A stretch of 64,000 nucleotides of DNA from Desmodus rotundus (GCF_022682495.2 NC_071391.1:125841896-125905895); one strand, 5' to 3'. Positions 1 through 11,544 are shown, counted from the stretch's first letter. Notes: a model not told the origin generated them from the letters alone. Translations and numbers: made by a program.

Positions 1-458
1 TATCTTCTTTGGAGAAATGTCTATTTAGGTCCTTTGCCCATTTTTGAATTGGGTTGTTTGGTTTTCGTTGTTGAGTTTTAGGAGTTCTCTCTATATTGTG
101 GATATTAACCCCTTATCAGATATGTGATTTTTGAACAGTTTCTCCCATTCTGCAGGTTGCCTTTTTTACTCTTTTGATAGTTTCCTTTGACACACAAACT
201 TTTTAATTTTGGTAAAGTCCAGTTTATTTTTTCTTCTGTTGCCTGTGCCTTTGATACTATATCCAAGAAATTACTGCCAATCCAATGTCCTGAAGCTTTT
301 CACTTACGTTTTCTTCTAAAAATGTTATAGTTTTAACTCTTATCTTCACATTTGATCCATTTTGAGTTAACTTTTGTATATCCCGTTAGATAAGAGTCTG
401 ATTCATTTTTTGCATGTGGATATTCCATTTTCCTGGCGGCATTTGTTGAATCCCTGTG
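1..458 (-). mobile_element. L1 fragment (ORF2 3' region / 3' end), antisense
   Basis: Read on the minus strand this matches the familiar L1 block that precedes the ORF2 C-terminus, including the equivalents of CAAATGGGACTACATC-type and AAAAATGGGCAAAGGAC motifs. On the plus strand the diagnostic phrases are TCCATTTTGAGTTAA, TTGCATGTGGATATTCC and CCTTTGCCCATTTTTGAATT. The copy is truncated by the window edge on the left and fades near 458. It is diverged and has no coding potential. The same region of a younger L1 is present in sense at 10243-11532. Confidence 0.85.
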
Positions 459-701
459 TTACTGTTAAGGGGACCAGGTCGGAGCAGGCCTGCCTAAGGC
501 CATCCAGTAGTGTGTGGGTTCTTGACTGCGTGCAGGTAAGATTTCACAACAGGAAGAAGTGAGCCAAGGCTGAGCTGCTGTCAGCTCACTGGAGAGTCGG
601 AGAAAAGGGGGCCTTGGGGAGAAGTTCAGGGGTTTAACCCCAGGACAAGCTGCTGCTATCCATTGCTCCCCTGGTTGCAAGTCTCATGGGGACCTCTAAG
701 G
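459..701. other. Unassigned short interval
   Basis: Unique-looking sequence between the L1 fragment and a hAT element. No gene, RNA or recognisable repeat was seen. Confidence 0.5.
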
Positions 702-893
702 CAGAGGTCCCCAACCTTTTTGGCATCAGGGACCAGTTTCATGGAAGACAATTTTTCCATGGACCAGGGTTGTAGGGATGGTTTCAGGATGATTCAAGAC
801 CATTACATTCAAGCTCCACCTCCTACTGTGCAGCCCAGTTCCTAACAGGCCTGGGCTGGTTCTGGTCCGTGGCCTGGAAGTTGGAGACCCCTG
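702..893 (+). mobile_element. Non-autonomous hAT-type DNA transposon
   Basis: The element begins CAGAGGTCCCCAACC and ends GTTGGAGACCCCTG, giving about 14-bp terminal inverted repeats with the CAG...CTG ends typical of mammalian hAT/Charlie elements. The interior carries TTTTTGGCA and GGAAGACAATTTTTCCA, known from a common mammalian MER-type element. The flanks CTCTAAGG and CTTAGGGT resemble an eroded 8-bp duplication, but this is weak. There is no transposase; it is a short internally deleted copy. The subfamily name is not assigned. Confidence 0.7.
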
Positions 894-1840
894 CTTAGGG
901 TTTAGGAGATGTGTGTCTGTGAGGTAAGATGAGGGGGAAGGGAAAGACACAGACATGCTCCTGGAAGGGAGGGAGATCTCCTGCTGGGTCCTTCGTTTTT
1001 TTGAGGACCTTTAGATGTTGGGAGTTTAGGTGAGGATCTCAGTGGAATATTCATCAGCTTTTCCAGCTGTGCCCTTTCAGGGTCATGGTCTCTACTGATT
1101 GGTCAGCACCAGGGCAGGGGTCATTAGTCATCACATCTGGTCCTGGTGTTCCCTGCCTGCTTTTGCTGCTTTTCTGAGCCTGGATCTAAAGTACCACTGA
1201 GGCCTAGATGTTATCTGTAGGAAGGAAAGGTCAGGGGGTCTAAACAGCATGACCGGCAACATGCCAGGGGAGGAAAGGCTACCCCGGGGGCAAGGTCCAC
1301 TGCCAGTTCATCCATTGCTAGGCACCCAGGGCTTTCTGTATTTGGCTGTAAATTGCTTGGCCAGTTTGTTTAGCTTTCCTCTGTTTCCTCATTCCACTTG
1401 CCAAGAAATTTTCCTCGCTTCTTTCTATCTTGTCTCAACTGATTTCTCAGATCCTGTATCAGTTAGGAATTTTGTTCAACTTTAAGAAATAGAAACTGAT
1501 TACAATAACTTAAACACACAACTTTTTAAACAGGCAGGCTGTTTTCAGCAGCTATGAGGTCTCCATGGGGATCCAGACTCCTTCTATCTTTCTCTCCCAC
1601 CACACATGGCTTCCATTCTAGGTTCACCGTGGCTGCTGGAACTCGCGCCAAACTTGTGAATTCCGGGCAGCAGAAAGGAGGAAGGAGGAGGGGTAGAAGA
1701 ATGGCATTCCCTTTAAGAAGCCTACGTCTTAAACACTTCCATTTAAACCTCTTCGGTCAAAACTTAGTCATCTAAAGGAGCAAATTTTGCCACCCCAAAA
1801 TATGTCTCTTTGACATAAGGATTATTTTAGGCTGATTATA
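894..1840. other. Unassigned; possible ancient repeat around 1455-1640
   Basis: No gene is recognised. The phrase TGTATCAGTTAGGAATTTTG followed by an AACT-rich stretch near 1456-1500 resembles the end of an old mammalian dispersed repeat, but I cannot name it. The rest looks unique. Confidence 0.3.
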
Positions 1841-2070
1841 ATTTTTTTAAGATTTCATTTATTTACTTTTAGGGAGAGGGGAAGGGAGGGAGAGAAGCAT
1901 CAGTGTGTGAGAGATACACATTGATGTCTCAAGAGATCAGTTGCCTCTCACATGCCCCCCAACTGGGGACCTGGCTTGCAACCCAGGCATGTACCCTGAC
2001 TGGGAACTGAACCAGTGACCTTTCGGTCTGCAGGCTGGCATTCAATCCACTGAGCCACACCAGTCAGGGC
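1841..2070 (-). mobile_element. Ves-type SINE, minus strand, nested in the tail of another SINE
   Basis: A tRNA-derived SINE. In reverse complement it has the GCCCTGACTGGTGTGGCTCAG head (A box), a B-box-like segment, the CCAGGTCCCCAGTTGGGG middle and the CTCTCCCTCCCTTCC pyrimidine stretch before an A-rich tail. Between head and tail it holds a locally duplicated ATCAGTG/ACATTGATG stretch not usual in the other copies. It sits between the 5' duplication copy (1828-1839) and a second SINE, so it probably inserted into the tail of that SINE. Confidence 0.85.
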
Positions 2071-2073
2071 TAA

Positions 2074-2321
2074 TTTATTTTTATTTTTATTTTTTATCCT
2101 TACCCGAGGACATTTTTTTATTGCTTTTTAGAGAGAGAAGGAGAGAGAGAGAGAGAGAAATATCAATGTGAGAAAAACATCTCCCAGTTGCCTCCCACAT
2201 GCACCCCAATTGAGGATTGTACCCACAACCCATCCTTGAAGTTCCCTGACTGGGGACTGAATATGCAACCTTTCAGTCTATGGGACAATGCTCCAACCAA
2301 CTGAGCCACACTGCCCAGGAC
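2074..2321 (-). mobile_element. Divergent Ves-type SINE, minus strand
   Basis: A second antisense tRNA-SINE ending CTGAGCCACACTGCCCAGGA (reverse of the head). A 12-bp duplication TAGGCTGATTAT occurs at 1828-1839 and 2322-2333, bracketing this SINE plus the one at 1841-2070. This SINE therefore probably made the duplication and the neighbour came later. It carries a (GA)n run at 2138-2158 in place of the usual tail stretch, and its A/B boxes are diverged from those of the GCCCTGGCTGG copies. Confidence 0.75.
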
Positions 2322-2739
2322 TAGGCTGATTATTTTTAAGAAACAGAAGTTTTCCTCTTTATCTCCCCTTTTACTGCCTAACAGAATTTAGATACAGGGC
2401 TTATAGCAGGAAGAGCACTACTATCAGAAATAACTGCAAAGAATGTGGGGGAGCTGTGGTGGTCTGGGGGAGCTGGGCAGGGCCTGGAGATCAAAGCCCT
2501 CTCTGTGACTCATTGTCAATCAGTGGTAAGGCAAACCTTTGTTTACCAACCCTTGACTCTTTCCATCTCCCTGTGCATCATCTTCCTTCCATGTGAAGCC
2601 TCAGGCCCCAGACCGCTTCTCATTGACTCGGGAAGCCATGAAAGTGCCGGTGGCCTGGCTTTGACGCTCTCGTGTCTGTGTGAGGCCCCTGTATGTATGT
2701 AATTAAATTTGTTCTCTTCTGTTAATCTGTTGAAGGGAC

Positions 2740-3455
2740 CAAACTTTTGCCACCTGAAGCTACCATTTTGGGATATTGATTTTAAACTGTTAAGAAAGAA
2801 ACTAGATTCAGAAGAAACTTCGACCCTCACCCCCTTTCCTGCCCAAAAGATTCAGACAAAGAAACCTGCTTCAGGAAGGAGATTTAAACATGCAGCCTTA
2901 GCCTAATTTGAATTAAGTACAGAATATAGGAGGGCTTCAGGCAGGTGCCCGTTAGCTAGATACCCGCTGTGTCCTGGTGTTTCTGAGTCGCCCAGCAAGG
3001 ATTTTCCTGCCACATATGTTGCGCTCTTCTTCAGCTTCCTGTAAATCTCCCATTTGCACTTCTGAAATCTAATAACCCAGCCCTGGCTGGTGTGGATCAG
3101 TGGATAAGGTGCTGGCTTGCAAACCAAAGGGTCACCAGTTTGATTCTCAGTCAGGGCACACACCTGGGTTGCAAAAGGCAACTGATCCATGTATCTCTCG
3201 CACATCAATGTTTCTCTCCCTCTCTCTAAAAATAAATCAATAAAATCTTTTTTAAAAATCTCATAACCCATTTCCCACCCTTCCACCACCCCCAGTCTAA
3301 AAATGTCTTATCTACCCAATGTTGCCTCACTGTCTTTGGAATTTTTGTGCTTATGTGAATTTCCCATACACATGTTAAACTTTGATTTCTCCTATTAATC
3401 GATCTCTGTTAATTTGATAGCCCAGCCAGAAGACCTTAGAAGATGGGACGAAAAG
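2740..3455 (+). mobile_element. Solo LTR of an ERV1-like endogenous retrovirus, interrupted by a SINE
   Basis: The right part has the recurring U5 organisation of mammalian ERV1 LTRs: CATGTTAAACTTTGATTTC, then TCTCCTATTAATCGATCTC, a T-rich stretch and GCCCAGCCAGAAGACC. The left boundary is uncertain; sequence from about 2740 looks like U3. No internal retroviral genes flank it, so it is a solo or truncated LTR. A Ves SINE interrupts it at 3080-3256. The LTR is old and the subfamily is unassigned. Confidence 0.45.
3080..3256 (+). mobile_element. Ves-type SINE with target-site duplication
   Basis: The head is GCCCTGGCTGGTGTGGATCAG, with B box GTTTGATTCTC, the CACATCAATGTTTCTCTC body and an AATAAA-rich tail. 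It is flanked by AATCTAATAACCCA (3066-3079) and AATCTCATAACCCA (3257-3270), a 14-bp duplication with one mismatch. The middle block CCAGGTCCCCAGTTGGGG is missing, so it is a short variant. It is inserted in the ERV1-like LTR. Confidence 0.9.
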
Positions 3456-3659
3456 TATTAATATTTTTTTAGCCCCCACGCTGTCTTCAATTAATTATGA
3501 GACTCCTCAAAGAACCTGGAAGGGCATAGAAATATTTTTTCATGCCCCATGGTCACAAAGCTGCAAGAAGTCTGGGGAGCATAGGCTTTCCTACGGGTGC
3601 ATTGCCATCCCAAATAAAATCAGGGCGCTCTTACATAGGGGAAGAGGGAAAGGGATGTT

Positions 3660-3835
3660 GGCTTTGTAACTCGCAGCCTGTGCCTCAGGCAGCTGGTACA
3701 TCTGAAATTCTGGGGTAATCTGTGTCTTGGAGAAGAAAATGAGAAAATGGTTGTGAAGTGCTTAGCTAAATGCCTTGCTGGGTTATGCACTCAAAAAGGG
3801 TTAGTGATCATTATTTTCTCATTACTCTTTGATCT
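3660..3835 (+). repeat. MIR SINE fragment
   Basis: Sense MIR 3' half: AATGAGAAAATGG, then GTGAAGTGCTTAGCTAAATG and a diverged TCAAAAAGGGTTAGTGATCATTATT, equivalent to the MIR core followed by the tail motif. Old and degenerate. Confidence 0.6.
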
Positions 3836-4984
3836 CAGATAAGCTTCTTCTTATACCTGTGCAAAACAGACAGTTCTTTGTGATGTGATTAACGGATTTC
3901 AGAGGTAAAAACTGCCTCCCAAATGTCTACCACACCAGTTCCTCAAATACAGTACAAGTGCGCCAAGCCTCTGTTTCTTTCTTTGGGCCTTATTTTCAAT
4001 CCGAAGGGGGTGAGGCAGGTGAGAAATGGGTAGATTTAAGAACAACACATTCAGCTACCCTTAGCCTCGATCTGTCTGATGTTTTTCTGCCAGGTCCCTG
4101 GGAGAGCTAGGAAGAAGCTACAAGAGTGACATTTTTGCCCAGCTACTGGCTGAGACCCAGCTTCCAGGGAATGGGGCTGAGGAGGAGGGAAGGGTCATAT
4201 GCAGCCCAGAGAGTACAGGCTGAGTGTATATGGGCTAGTTGGCTGCCTTTTATATGGGCAGGGATGAGACGTTTAAAGGTGGTGGAAAGTATGCTTTGTC
4301 CCTCCCTGTTCCTCACCTGAACACACTGTCAGGCACAGCCCAATTAATTACAGTGAAACAGGGCAGGCTTGGAAAGCCTGGGATCTGAACCAGAACCACC
4401 TGTCAGTGTGGAGATGCTGCAGAACCTAAGGAGAGTGCCAGAAGATGTGGCCAAGCCCAGGGAGGGGTCTGCAGTGTGGTTCCATAGACCTGGGGCCACT
4501 CAGAAGTCAGCTCCAGAGTGGTCTGTCAGAGGTAGCAGGGCCTCAGGGCTGCAAATTCCTTCCTGGGAAGACTGTTCAGACCCCTGTCCTTGGGGCAAGG
4601 TGCCAGCAGGCACACACCGCCAGGGAGAGGAGAGGAGCTGGGACCTCATGTCAGAAACTAGGCCACAGGGGTCCCATTTAGTGAAGAAAGAGGGGTTTCA
4701 AGGTCAGCCCAAGTAGGTGTGATATTCAGAATATTGAATCACCAGCATGGCCAGACTCCCACCAGTCACAGCAGACATAGGCCTTACAACTGAAGCAGAG
4801 TCCTCCTTAGTTGGCCAAGGGTCAACCCTTTATTTTGTGGATCATAGGAAGGTCCTGAGGGGTGTGTCAGAGGGTCAAGGGGTCTGGGCTGGCAGAGAGC
4901 ACTTAGAGGACATGAGGCTGTAGCTGTTTACCCACCGATAGGGGCATAGTTAGGTATTTTAACCACTGATAAAACTGAAGCGGC
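3836..4984. other. Unassigned unique region
   Basis: There is no recognisable gene, RNA or repeat. Open frames near 4369-4716 overlap each other in two frames and show no coding signature, so I treat them as chance. Confidence 0.4.
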
Positions 4985-6947
4985 TCTCCAACATGGCTCT
5001 GCATCTGTGCAACACCTCTGCAGCGGGCAGTGCGGTGGCTGCTGGGGGACCCCTGGGCCCCACAGTGGGGATTCTGTGGTGAGCTTCTATTCCAACGACA
5101 ATGAAGGCAGCCTGCTCCACTCCCTCTTTGTGCACAACAAGGTGGATCCCCGGAAGGACGCCCACTCCACCCTGCTGTCCGAGAAGGAGATCAGCGACCT
5201 CTAGAAAATCCATTTTCACAATGTGAAGCCTGATTGCCAGGCTGTACTCTCCAAGTTGCACCTCGATGAGGACTGCCCCTGCTCATTCATGGGCATCTGG
5301 AACACGTGCTGTGAGATGCTGGAGCAGGCACTGCACCTCTGGCGATTCTCAGGTGGCTGCGCAGCCCTCATGCACTGCACGAACAAGCTCAAAAACAACA
5401 AGGAGTACCTGGAGTCCCCAAAAGACCAGAGCCAGATGTTGCTGTCCAGGAGAAACCAGCTGCTCCTCCAGTTCAGTTCTGGAATGAGCTATAGCCCAGA
5501 GCAGGCCCCAACACCTATGAATTGAGGGTATACAGGCTCAAGCCAGGAACCACGATTGAGTTGGGGAACAACTGAGCTGAGGCCATCAAGTACCAGCAGG
5601 AGAGCCAGGAGGCAGTGGGCAGCTTCTTCTCACAGATGGGAGAGCCCTGTGTTACGCACCTTCTCTGGGCCTATAAACACCTGCTGTCTTGGGAGGAGAC
5701 TAGAAATGCTACTTGGAGGAAGAATGGTTGGGATGAAAATGTCCACCGCACAATCCCCCTGATGTGACACGTGGAATCCCAGATCATGATCCCTTAGAAG
5801 ATCTCGCCTCTCCAGTGCTGCTGCTGCCTCCCCGTCACTCCCCTTCCACCTCGGGGCAGCCATGGACAGTGGAGCTTCCAGTCCTGCTGTCTCGGTTTTC
5901 TCTCAGGTCGGGAAGAACTCTGGGGATGAGGGCTCAGCTCAGATAGTGAGAAACTGCAGGAGGACAGGGTTCTGAGGACTTGCAGTTCTGCCCGGATGCT
6001 TCCCACCTTCCCCACCACTCCTTATCCCACCCACTCTTTAATTTCTCTGAATGAACAACAGCAACCTTTTATGTCTTCTCATATTTCCCCCTAAGATTCC
6101 TCATCTCAAGGCCATCATTCCCCAATTATCAATATGGAAATCCTCAGTTTAGCTTTACTTGCAAAAAGGTCATGTGTCTAGTGGTTAGAGGTGGGTAGGA
6201 AGGGAAGAGGTTAAACCAGGGCAGGCTCTCAGGAATTCCCTGGTCTCCACTGGGCCATCCATGTACTAGACAGTCTGAACCAAGTCCCTCCCTCTGGGGA
6301 AAAACCTAGAACTGCCACAAGAAGTAAAGGAAAACTGTAAAGTTAGCCAAGTCAGCAAGAGGTCCAACTAATTCAACCCAGAAAGGCTGGGAAAAGGGTG
6401 CTGGAAAGGATCTGGGGGGCAGGAAACAGAATGGAACAGGAACAAGAACCCAGAAGGTAGAACTTAGAATTCAGAACTTGGGTTTGAGCTGCGGAATTTG
6501 GATTAGAGAATGGGAAGATAGAACAGAGGTGACAGCAGACCACTTGGGGCGGGGGTGGTTCCTGCTTTCAGACAGTTGGAAAGAGGCTCATCTGTTTCCC
6601 TCTACATAATGAGGTTGAAAACTTGAATGTATAGTTCCAGCCTCCTGTGCAAGAGGAGTCTCCTGCCCTCCCTTTTCCTTCCTGTAGGCAAAGATATGTG
6701 CCAGGGCCTGCGTTTCCCGTACCCTGCATCCATTTTCTCCCTCTTCACATCTGATCAGCACAGCCCTCATTCTACTGGGACACTGTGGAATGGGGTCAGT
6801 GACTTTGGGGACCTCTTTAGTGACAAACACCCCCCCCAACACACACCTCATGAAGCTCTGGGTAGTTTGATTTTGCCTCCCTTTCAGGAAAACTTGTGCT
6901 GGAGTTGCTAATAGAACCAGTTAAATGTTTACTATTAAAAAAAAAAA
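4985..6947 (+). pseudogene. NIPSNAP1: NIPSNAP1 processed pseudogene
   Basis: An intronless copy of the mRNA for the mitochondrial NipSnap homolog 1. The ATG at 4993 opens a diverged leader. After a frameshift near 5090 the reading is [61 protein letters not shown] and [14 protein letters not shown]. After a second frameshift near 5474 it continues [44 protein letters not shown] and GWDENV, ending IMIP and ISPLQ at about 5815. Disabling lesions are a TAG at 5202 replacing the Tyr of the DLYKI motif, an in-frame loss of about ten codons after KPDC, a TAG just before PRAGPN, a TGA after LGNN, a TGA after IPLM and a TAG after IMIP. GC-rich 3'-UTR-like sequence continues to an 11-A run at 6937-6947, the probable retrotransposed poly(A). 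The coding homology is certain; the 3' limit is inferred. No clear target-site duplication was found. Confidence 0.88.
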
Positions 6948-8384
6948 CCCTGTAGCCATTAATTAGTGTCTGAGTGTCAGCCCTGGGCCCAGGGGGATAG
7001 TAAGCGTGGCTTGAGGCTTTTGACTTCCTTGCATTCTAGCATCATTGGGTGGACTGGGTCAGAGCAAAACCTGTCCAGGGTACAGTGGGTTCTTTACACA
7101 CACACAGGCACACCCTTGCCCTACTTTATTGGTCCCCTCCAGTGTAAGGGTTTTGAATGGACCTTCAGGATTTCTGCCTTGGCTAAATGGGCCCTCTAAC
7201 TGGGGCACAGAGGCAGGTGTGGGGGCACCTGAGACTGGCACTTTCTGGAGGTGCATGAGCCAGAGGGAACCAAAGGTTGACTTCTGAGGCAAGGTCAGCC
7301 TGAGGGACAGTTTTTTGGGAGAAGGCAATCAGCATGAACAGGGACTATGGGGCAGGCACCAGGGTCTAGGGACTTCCTGGATGTGTGAGGGGTGCAAAGC
7401 CTTTGGCCAAGTCCAGGGTGAGGGAGCTGTTTAGGCCTGACTTCTTGTCAGTGCTGCAAGACCCTTAAGAGAGCTAGAAAGAAGCCACAAGAGTCCCTGC
7501 TGGTCAAGTCTAAGGCCAAGTCACTCTGCCAGTGGTGAGCAAACAGCCTCTTCCTACTTGGAAACATAAATAACTACTAAAGTTCACCGATAGCGGATTC
7601 CTGATGGACAATTAGGTGACACTCAGGAATAACTTCAAGACTTGTATTCAAGGGCACATGGTGGAAAGGAATCCACACAGGGCTCAGGAGCTCCATTTTA
7701 AGCTGAGGTTGGCACTGCCCATCTCTGGGCCACATTTCTTCAACCCTGAACTAGGGCTTTGGCTGGAGGCCTTGCAAGGAATTCTGGGGGCAGAGATCAT
7801 CTTCAGAGGAAGAGCCGGCCCTAAGTGAGCCAGGAAACATTCAGACAGAGGCTGCTCAGTGTGCATCATGGTGGGATCCAGCTTCAGTATCCAGGAGGGC
7901 ATCTGAAAATTTCCAATCCAGAAGATACACAGAAGAAAGTTTGTTTGAGCCTTGGCCTGAACCCAGAGATGCTCAGCCTTCAGACATGCATCAAATCTGG
8001 AAGCCAGAGGCAGAATTACCTTGAAGCTAAAGATGTTTCAGGGTCTTCAACTTGCATGGGCCCCTTCCAAGACCTTGGAGAGGCCCAAGGCACGTGTTCA
8101 CATTCTTTTCCCAGGGAGGGTATCCCCAAATTGCAAAAGCATGTAAAACCCGGCCCCAGCCCTGCCAGACACCCTGTGATTTGGAGCCATTATTATGGCA
8201 GGTGGAGGAGAGTGACAAGCACCCATTCTAATCAGATGGGCAAGGCTCAGTGATAGAGAGCAGGCGGCTGCACCCTTGATGGCCGGGTGGTGATGGCTTG
8301 ATATGTACTTATTCACTAATATCTGATAAAAAAAATAATACCATACACACCTACCCCACTTTTACCTTCATTTTCTAGTCAGTT
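6948..8384. other. Unassigned unique region
   Basis: No gene or repeat is recognised. A short CA run lies near 7096. Overlapping frames on both strands at 7045-7330 and 7825-8253 are unsupported. Confidence 0.4.
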
Positions 8385-8570
8385 CTCCCCACCAGCCTGT
8401 GAGATGGACAGGACAGATCATATCGCCTCTGATTTAGATGACAAAACTGAGGCTCAGAGAAGCAGAGAGGCCTGCTCAAGTTTGCAAGGCTGGCCAGAGA
8501 CAGAAGCAGGACTCAGACCCAGGACTTTCTTATGAGCAGCCCAGGGCTCTTCAGTCTCCCAATCCAGAAC
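8385..8570 (-). repeat. MIR SINE, minus strand
   Basis: Antisense MIR core: GATGACAAAACTGAGGCTCAGAGAAG, TTTGCAAGGCTGGCCAGAG (diverged form of the 'caaggtcacacagct' block) and CAGGACTCAGACCCAGG. About 180 bp, an ancient tRNA-derived element. Confidence 0.8.
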
Positions 8571-9571
8571 CAGGCAGTCATCCCAAAGCACAGCACACAG
8601 AGATTCACGCCTTGCCAACCTGGAGAGGCACTGAGTCACTGCCTGTGGCACAGACACCTCCATCTTTGTCCTGGGACACAGAAGTCACATGTGAACATAA
8701 CTTGGAATCATGGGGCCAGAAAAGGCCAAAATTTTGGGAAGAGAAGCATTTTTTAATTTTCCCTAATTTTCTTCTTGAGCATTTCATTCCTGCTCACAAG
8801 TCACTTGGATCAGCTATATTTATACTAAATATAAACACGAATGTGCAACCACGGCATAGTTCAGCGGGCAGTAAGTTCTCTACAATATCCAGACTAAAAA
8901 CAACAACCGGGGCTTTAGGGGCCAAACACACACATACACACACACACGCATGCACATGCCTCGCTGTAACATCTCCACTCTCTCAAGTCACAGCTGTGTG
9001 GAAGAGAAAGATTCAGCCCCATCCAAATTGGAGCCAGTTTCTTAGACTTGGTTTGGCCTAGTGAGACAGCCCCACCCTGGAAACCTCAGGACCAATCCTA
9101 CCAACCAAAACAACGGAGAAAGAAAACAGCTGCAGAATGAGCTGCCCAGATCCCTTCTGCTGCTTCATCCTAACAAGACCACCTGGGACCAGGACTCTTG
9201 GGCACTAGAGAAACTGTGTGTGTGGTACCTTCAGGGCAGATTTTCAAACCTAGGGAGACTGCCAAGGAACAGTTTGGAGGAACCACACTGAACTTTTTAG
9301 CCTCACCTCAGAAGGTGTTGTCTACATTCTGACTGGATCGCCCAGCAGAATGGGATTCATTGGAGGGTGGCTCTGTATGTTCCTCCAACTTTCTGGCTTT
9401 AAAATGGGAGCCCCACTTTATTCTCCTGTAATTTGGCCAAATACGCTCTCCTTCAGCTCTTTTCTGATGAATAAACTCCAATCAAACCCTTTCCTTTTTT
9501 TCTGGTGGATGAGTCCCAATCTTTCAACTATCATTACGGGCTTTTCCTCCCTCTATCTAATCCCTGCTCGT
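8571..9571. other. Unassigned region with a short (CA)n tract
   Basis: A CA-rich tract lies at 8926-8948. No gene is recognised. A 207-codon plus-strand frame (8438-9061) begins inside the MIR and runs through the CA tract, so it is not accepted as coding. Confidence 0.4.
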
Positions 9572-9747
9572 GGCCTTAGCCAAGTAGCTCAGTTGGTTAG
9601 AGCATCGTACCAATACACCAAGGTTGTGGGTTTGATCCCCAGTCAGGGCACATATAAGAATCATCCAACGAATGCATAAATAAGTGGAAGAACAAATTGA
9701 TATCTCTCTCTCCCCTCCTTCCTCTCTCTAATCAATTAAAAAAATAA
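9572..9747 (+). mobile_element. tRNA-derived SINE, second head family, with target-site duplication
   Basis: The head reads TAGCTCAGTTGGTTAGAGC (A box) and GGTTTGATCCCC (B box), then CAGTCAGGGCACATA, AATGCATAAATAAGTGG and a TCTCTCTCTCCCC tail. The unit differs from the GCCCTGGCTGG family in its tRNA head and in having the GTGGAAGAACAAATTGA body. Duplications TAATCCCTGCTCGT (9558-9571) and TAATCGCTGCCCAT (9748-9761) flank it, two mismatches in 14. Confidence 0.87.
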
Positions 9748-9761
9748 TAATCGCTGCCCAT

Positions 9762-10242
9762 TCCCCTGGATTTTCTGCAAACATGTACATTATGCCTCTT
9801 TTAAGGATTTAGGGTTTTTGTTGGGGAATATGGAGGGGAACTCCAACTTAATTCAATTGAAACTGCCCTTTATCTTGTAGCTTCTGTAGTAGCCTGCATT
9901 CCTGTAGTCCCCTCCCACACCATGGGAAGATCTGCATGACCAATAGGAGAAGAGGAGATGATGGAATGTGACTTCTGAGGCTGGGTTGTAAAAGACATTG
10001 CAGCTTCCACCTTGTGCTCCCTTGATTCACTTGCTCTGGTGGAAGCCAGCTGCCATGTTGGGAGGACACTCAAACAGACCTACGGAGAGGTCCAAGTGGC
10101 GAGGAATTGAGGCTGTTTGCTAACAGCTAGCTTGAACTTCCATCCATTACAGAGTACTGAGGTAAGAGGATCTCACATAAAGACACACACAGAAAAACGT
10201 AGCAAAAAGTAGAAAGATGAGGAGAAAGTTAAAGTGCATACA
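9762..10242. other. Unassigned interval
   Basis: No gene or repeat is recognised between the SINE and the L1 insertion. The last 12 bases (10231-10242) are the 5' copy of the L1 target-site duplication. Confidence 0.5.
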
Positions 10243-11532
10243 ATCGGGAGAGCTGGACAGCTACATGCAGAAAAGTGAAACTCAACCACCAACTTACACC
10301 ATACACAAAAATAAACTCAAGATTAAAAAAAGACTGAAATTTAAGTTGTGACACCATAAAAGTCCTAGAGGAGAACATAGGTAGGGAAATCTCAGATATT
10401 CCACACAGCAATATTTTCACTGATATGTCCCCTAGAGCAAGGGATATAAAGGAAAGAATAAACAAATGGGACTACCTCAAATTTAAAAGCTTCTGCATGG
10501 CTAAAGAAAACATCAGCAAAATGAAGAGGGAACCAACCATATGGGAAAATATATTTGCCAATGATATTTTGGACAAGGGTTTGATCTCTAAAATATATAA
10601 AGAACTCACATGACTCCACACCAGGAAGGCAAACAATCCAATCAAAAAATGGGCAAAGGACCTGAACAGACACTTCTCCCAGGAGGACATAGAGAGGGCC
10701 CACAAATATATGAAAGGATGCTCAGCATCACTAGCCATCAGAAAGATGCAAATTAAAACCACAATGAGATACCACTTCACACTGGTCAGAACGGCCACCA
10801 TAAACAAATCAACAAACAAGTGATGGTGAGGATGTGGAGAAAAGGGAACCCTAGTACATTGTTAGTGGGACTGCAGACTGAGGCAGCCACTGTGGAAAAT
10901 AGTATGGAATTTCCTCAGAAAACTAAAAATGGAACTGCCTTTTGACCTGGCAATTCCACTTCTGGGATTATACCCTTGGAAACCTGAAATACCAATTCAG
11001 GAGAACCTATGCACCCCAATGATCACAGCAGCACAATTTACAATAGCCAAGTGCTGGAAACAGCCTAAGTGCCCATTGGTAAATGAGTGGATCAAAAAAC
11101 TGTGGTATATTTACACAATGGAATACTATGTAGCAGAAATAGGGAACTCCTACCCTTTGCAACAGCATGGATAGAACTGGAGAATATTATGCTGAGTGAA
11201 ATACGGTAAGCAGTAAAAGACAAATACCATATGATCTCACCTATAAATGGAACCTAATCAACAAAATAAACAAGTGAGCAAAACAGAACCAGAGCCTTGG
11301 AAATAAAGAACAAACTGACAGTGATGGAAGGGATCGGCAAGGGGGATAATGGGGGAAAGAGAGGGAAGGTTAAAGTCAAGGAACATGTATAAGGGACCCA
11401 TGGACAAAGACAACAGGGTGCAGGGGGAGGATTAAATGTGGAAAGTTGGGGGCTGGGCAGGGCAGGGGAGAGTATTGGGGGGAAAATGGGGACAACCGTA
11501 ACTGAACCACAATAAAAGAAATTAATTTTTAA
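10243..11532 (+). mobile_element. 5'-truncated bat L1 (ORF2 3' end plus 3' UTR)
   Basis: A LINE-1 insertion of about 1.29 kb in sense. It covers the C-terminal part of the ORF2 reverse transcriptase-endonuclease polyprotein; recognisable peptides are [26 protein letters not shown] and WYIYTMEYY (about 10929-11125). Earlier parts carry frameshifts and stops. The purine- and G-rich 3' UTR ends ACCACAATAAAAG with a short A-rich tail. The duplication AAAGTGCATACA occurs at 10231-10242 and 11533-11544 with no mismatch, so the insertion limits are exact and the copy is comparatively young. It is 5' truncated, as expected of incomplete target-primed reverse transcription, and cannot code for a functional ORF2p. 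Confidence 0.93.
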
Positions 11533-11544
11533 AAAGTGCATACA

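Noticed and set aside
8438..9061. 207-codon plus-strand open frame
   Set aside because: Begins inside an antisense MIR and runs through a (CA)n tract, giving His/Thr repeats. No homology or splice context.
9572..9650. tRNA gene
   Set aside because: A and B boxes are present, but the segment is followed by a SINE body and tail and flanked by a duplication; it is a SINE head, not a tRNA gene. The same applies to 20106, 49443 and the Ves copies.
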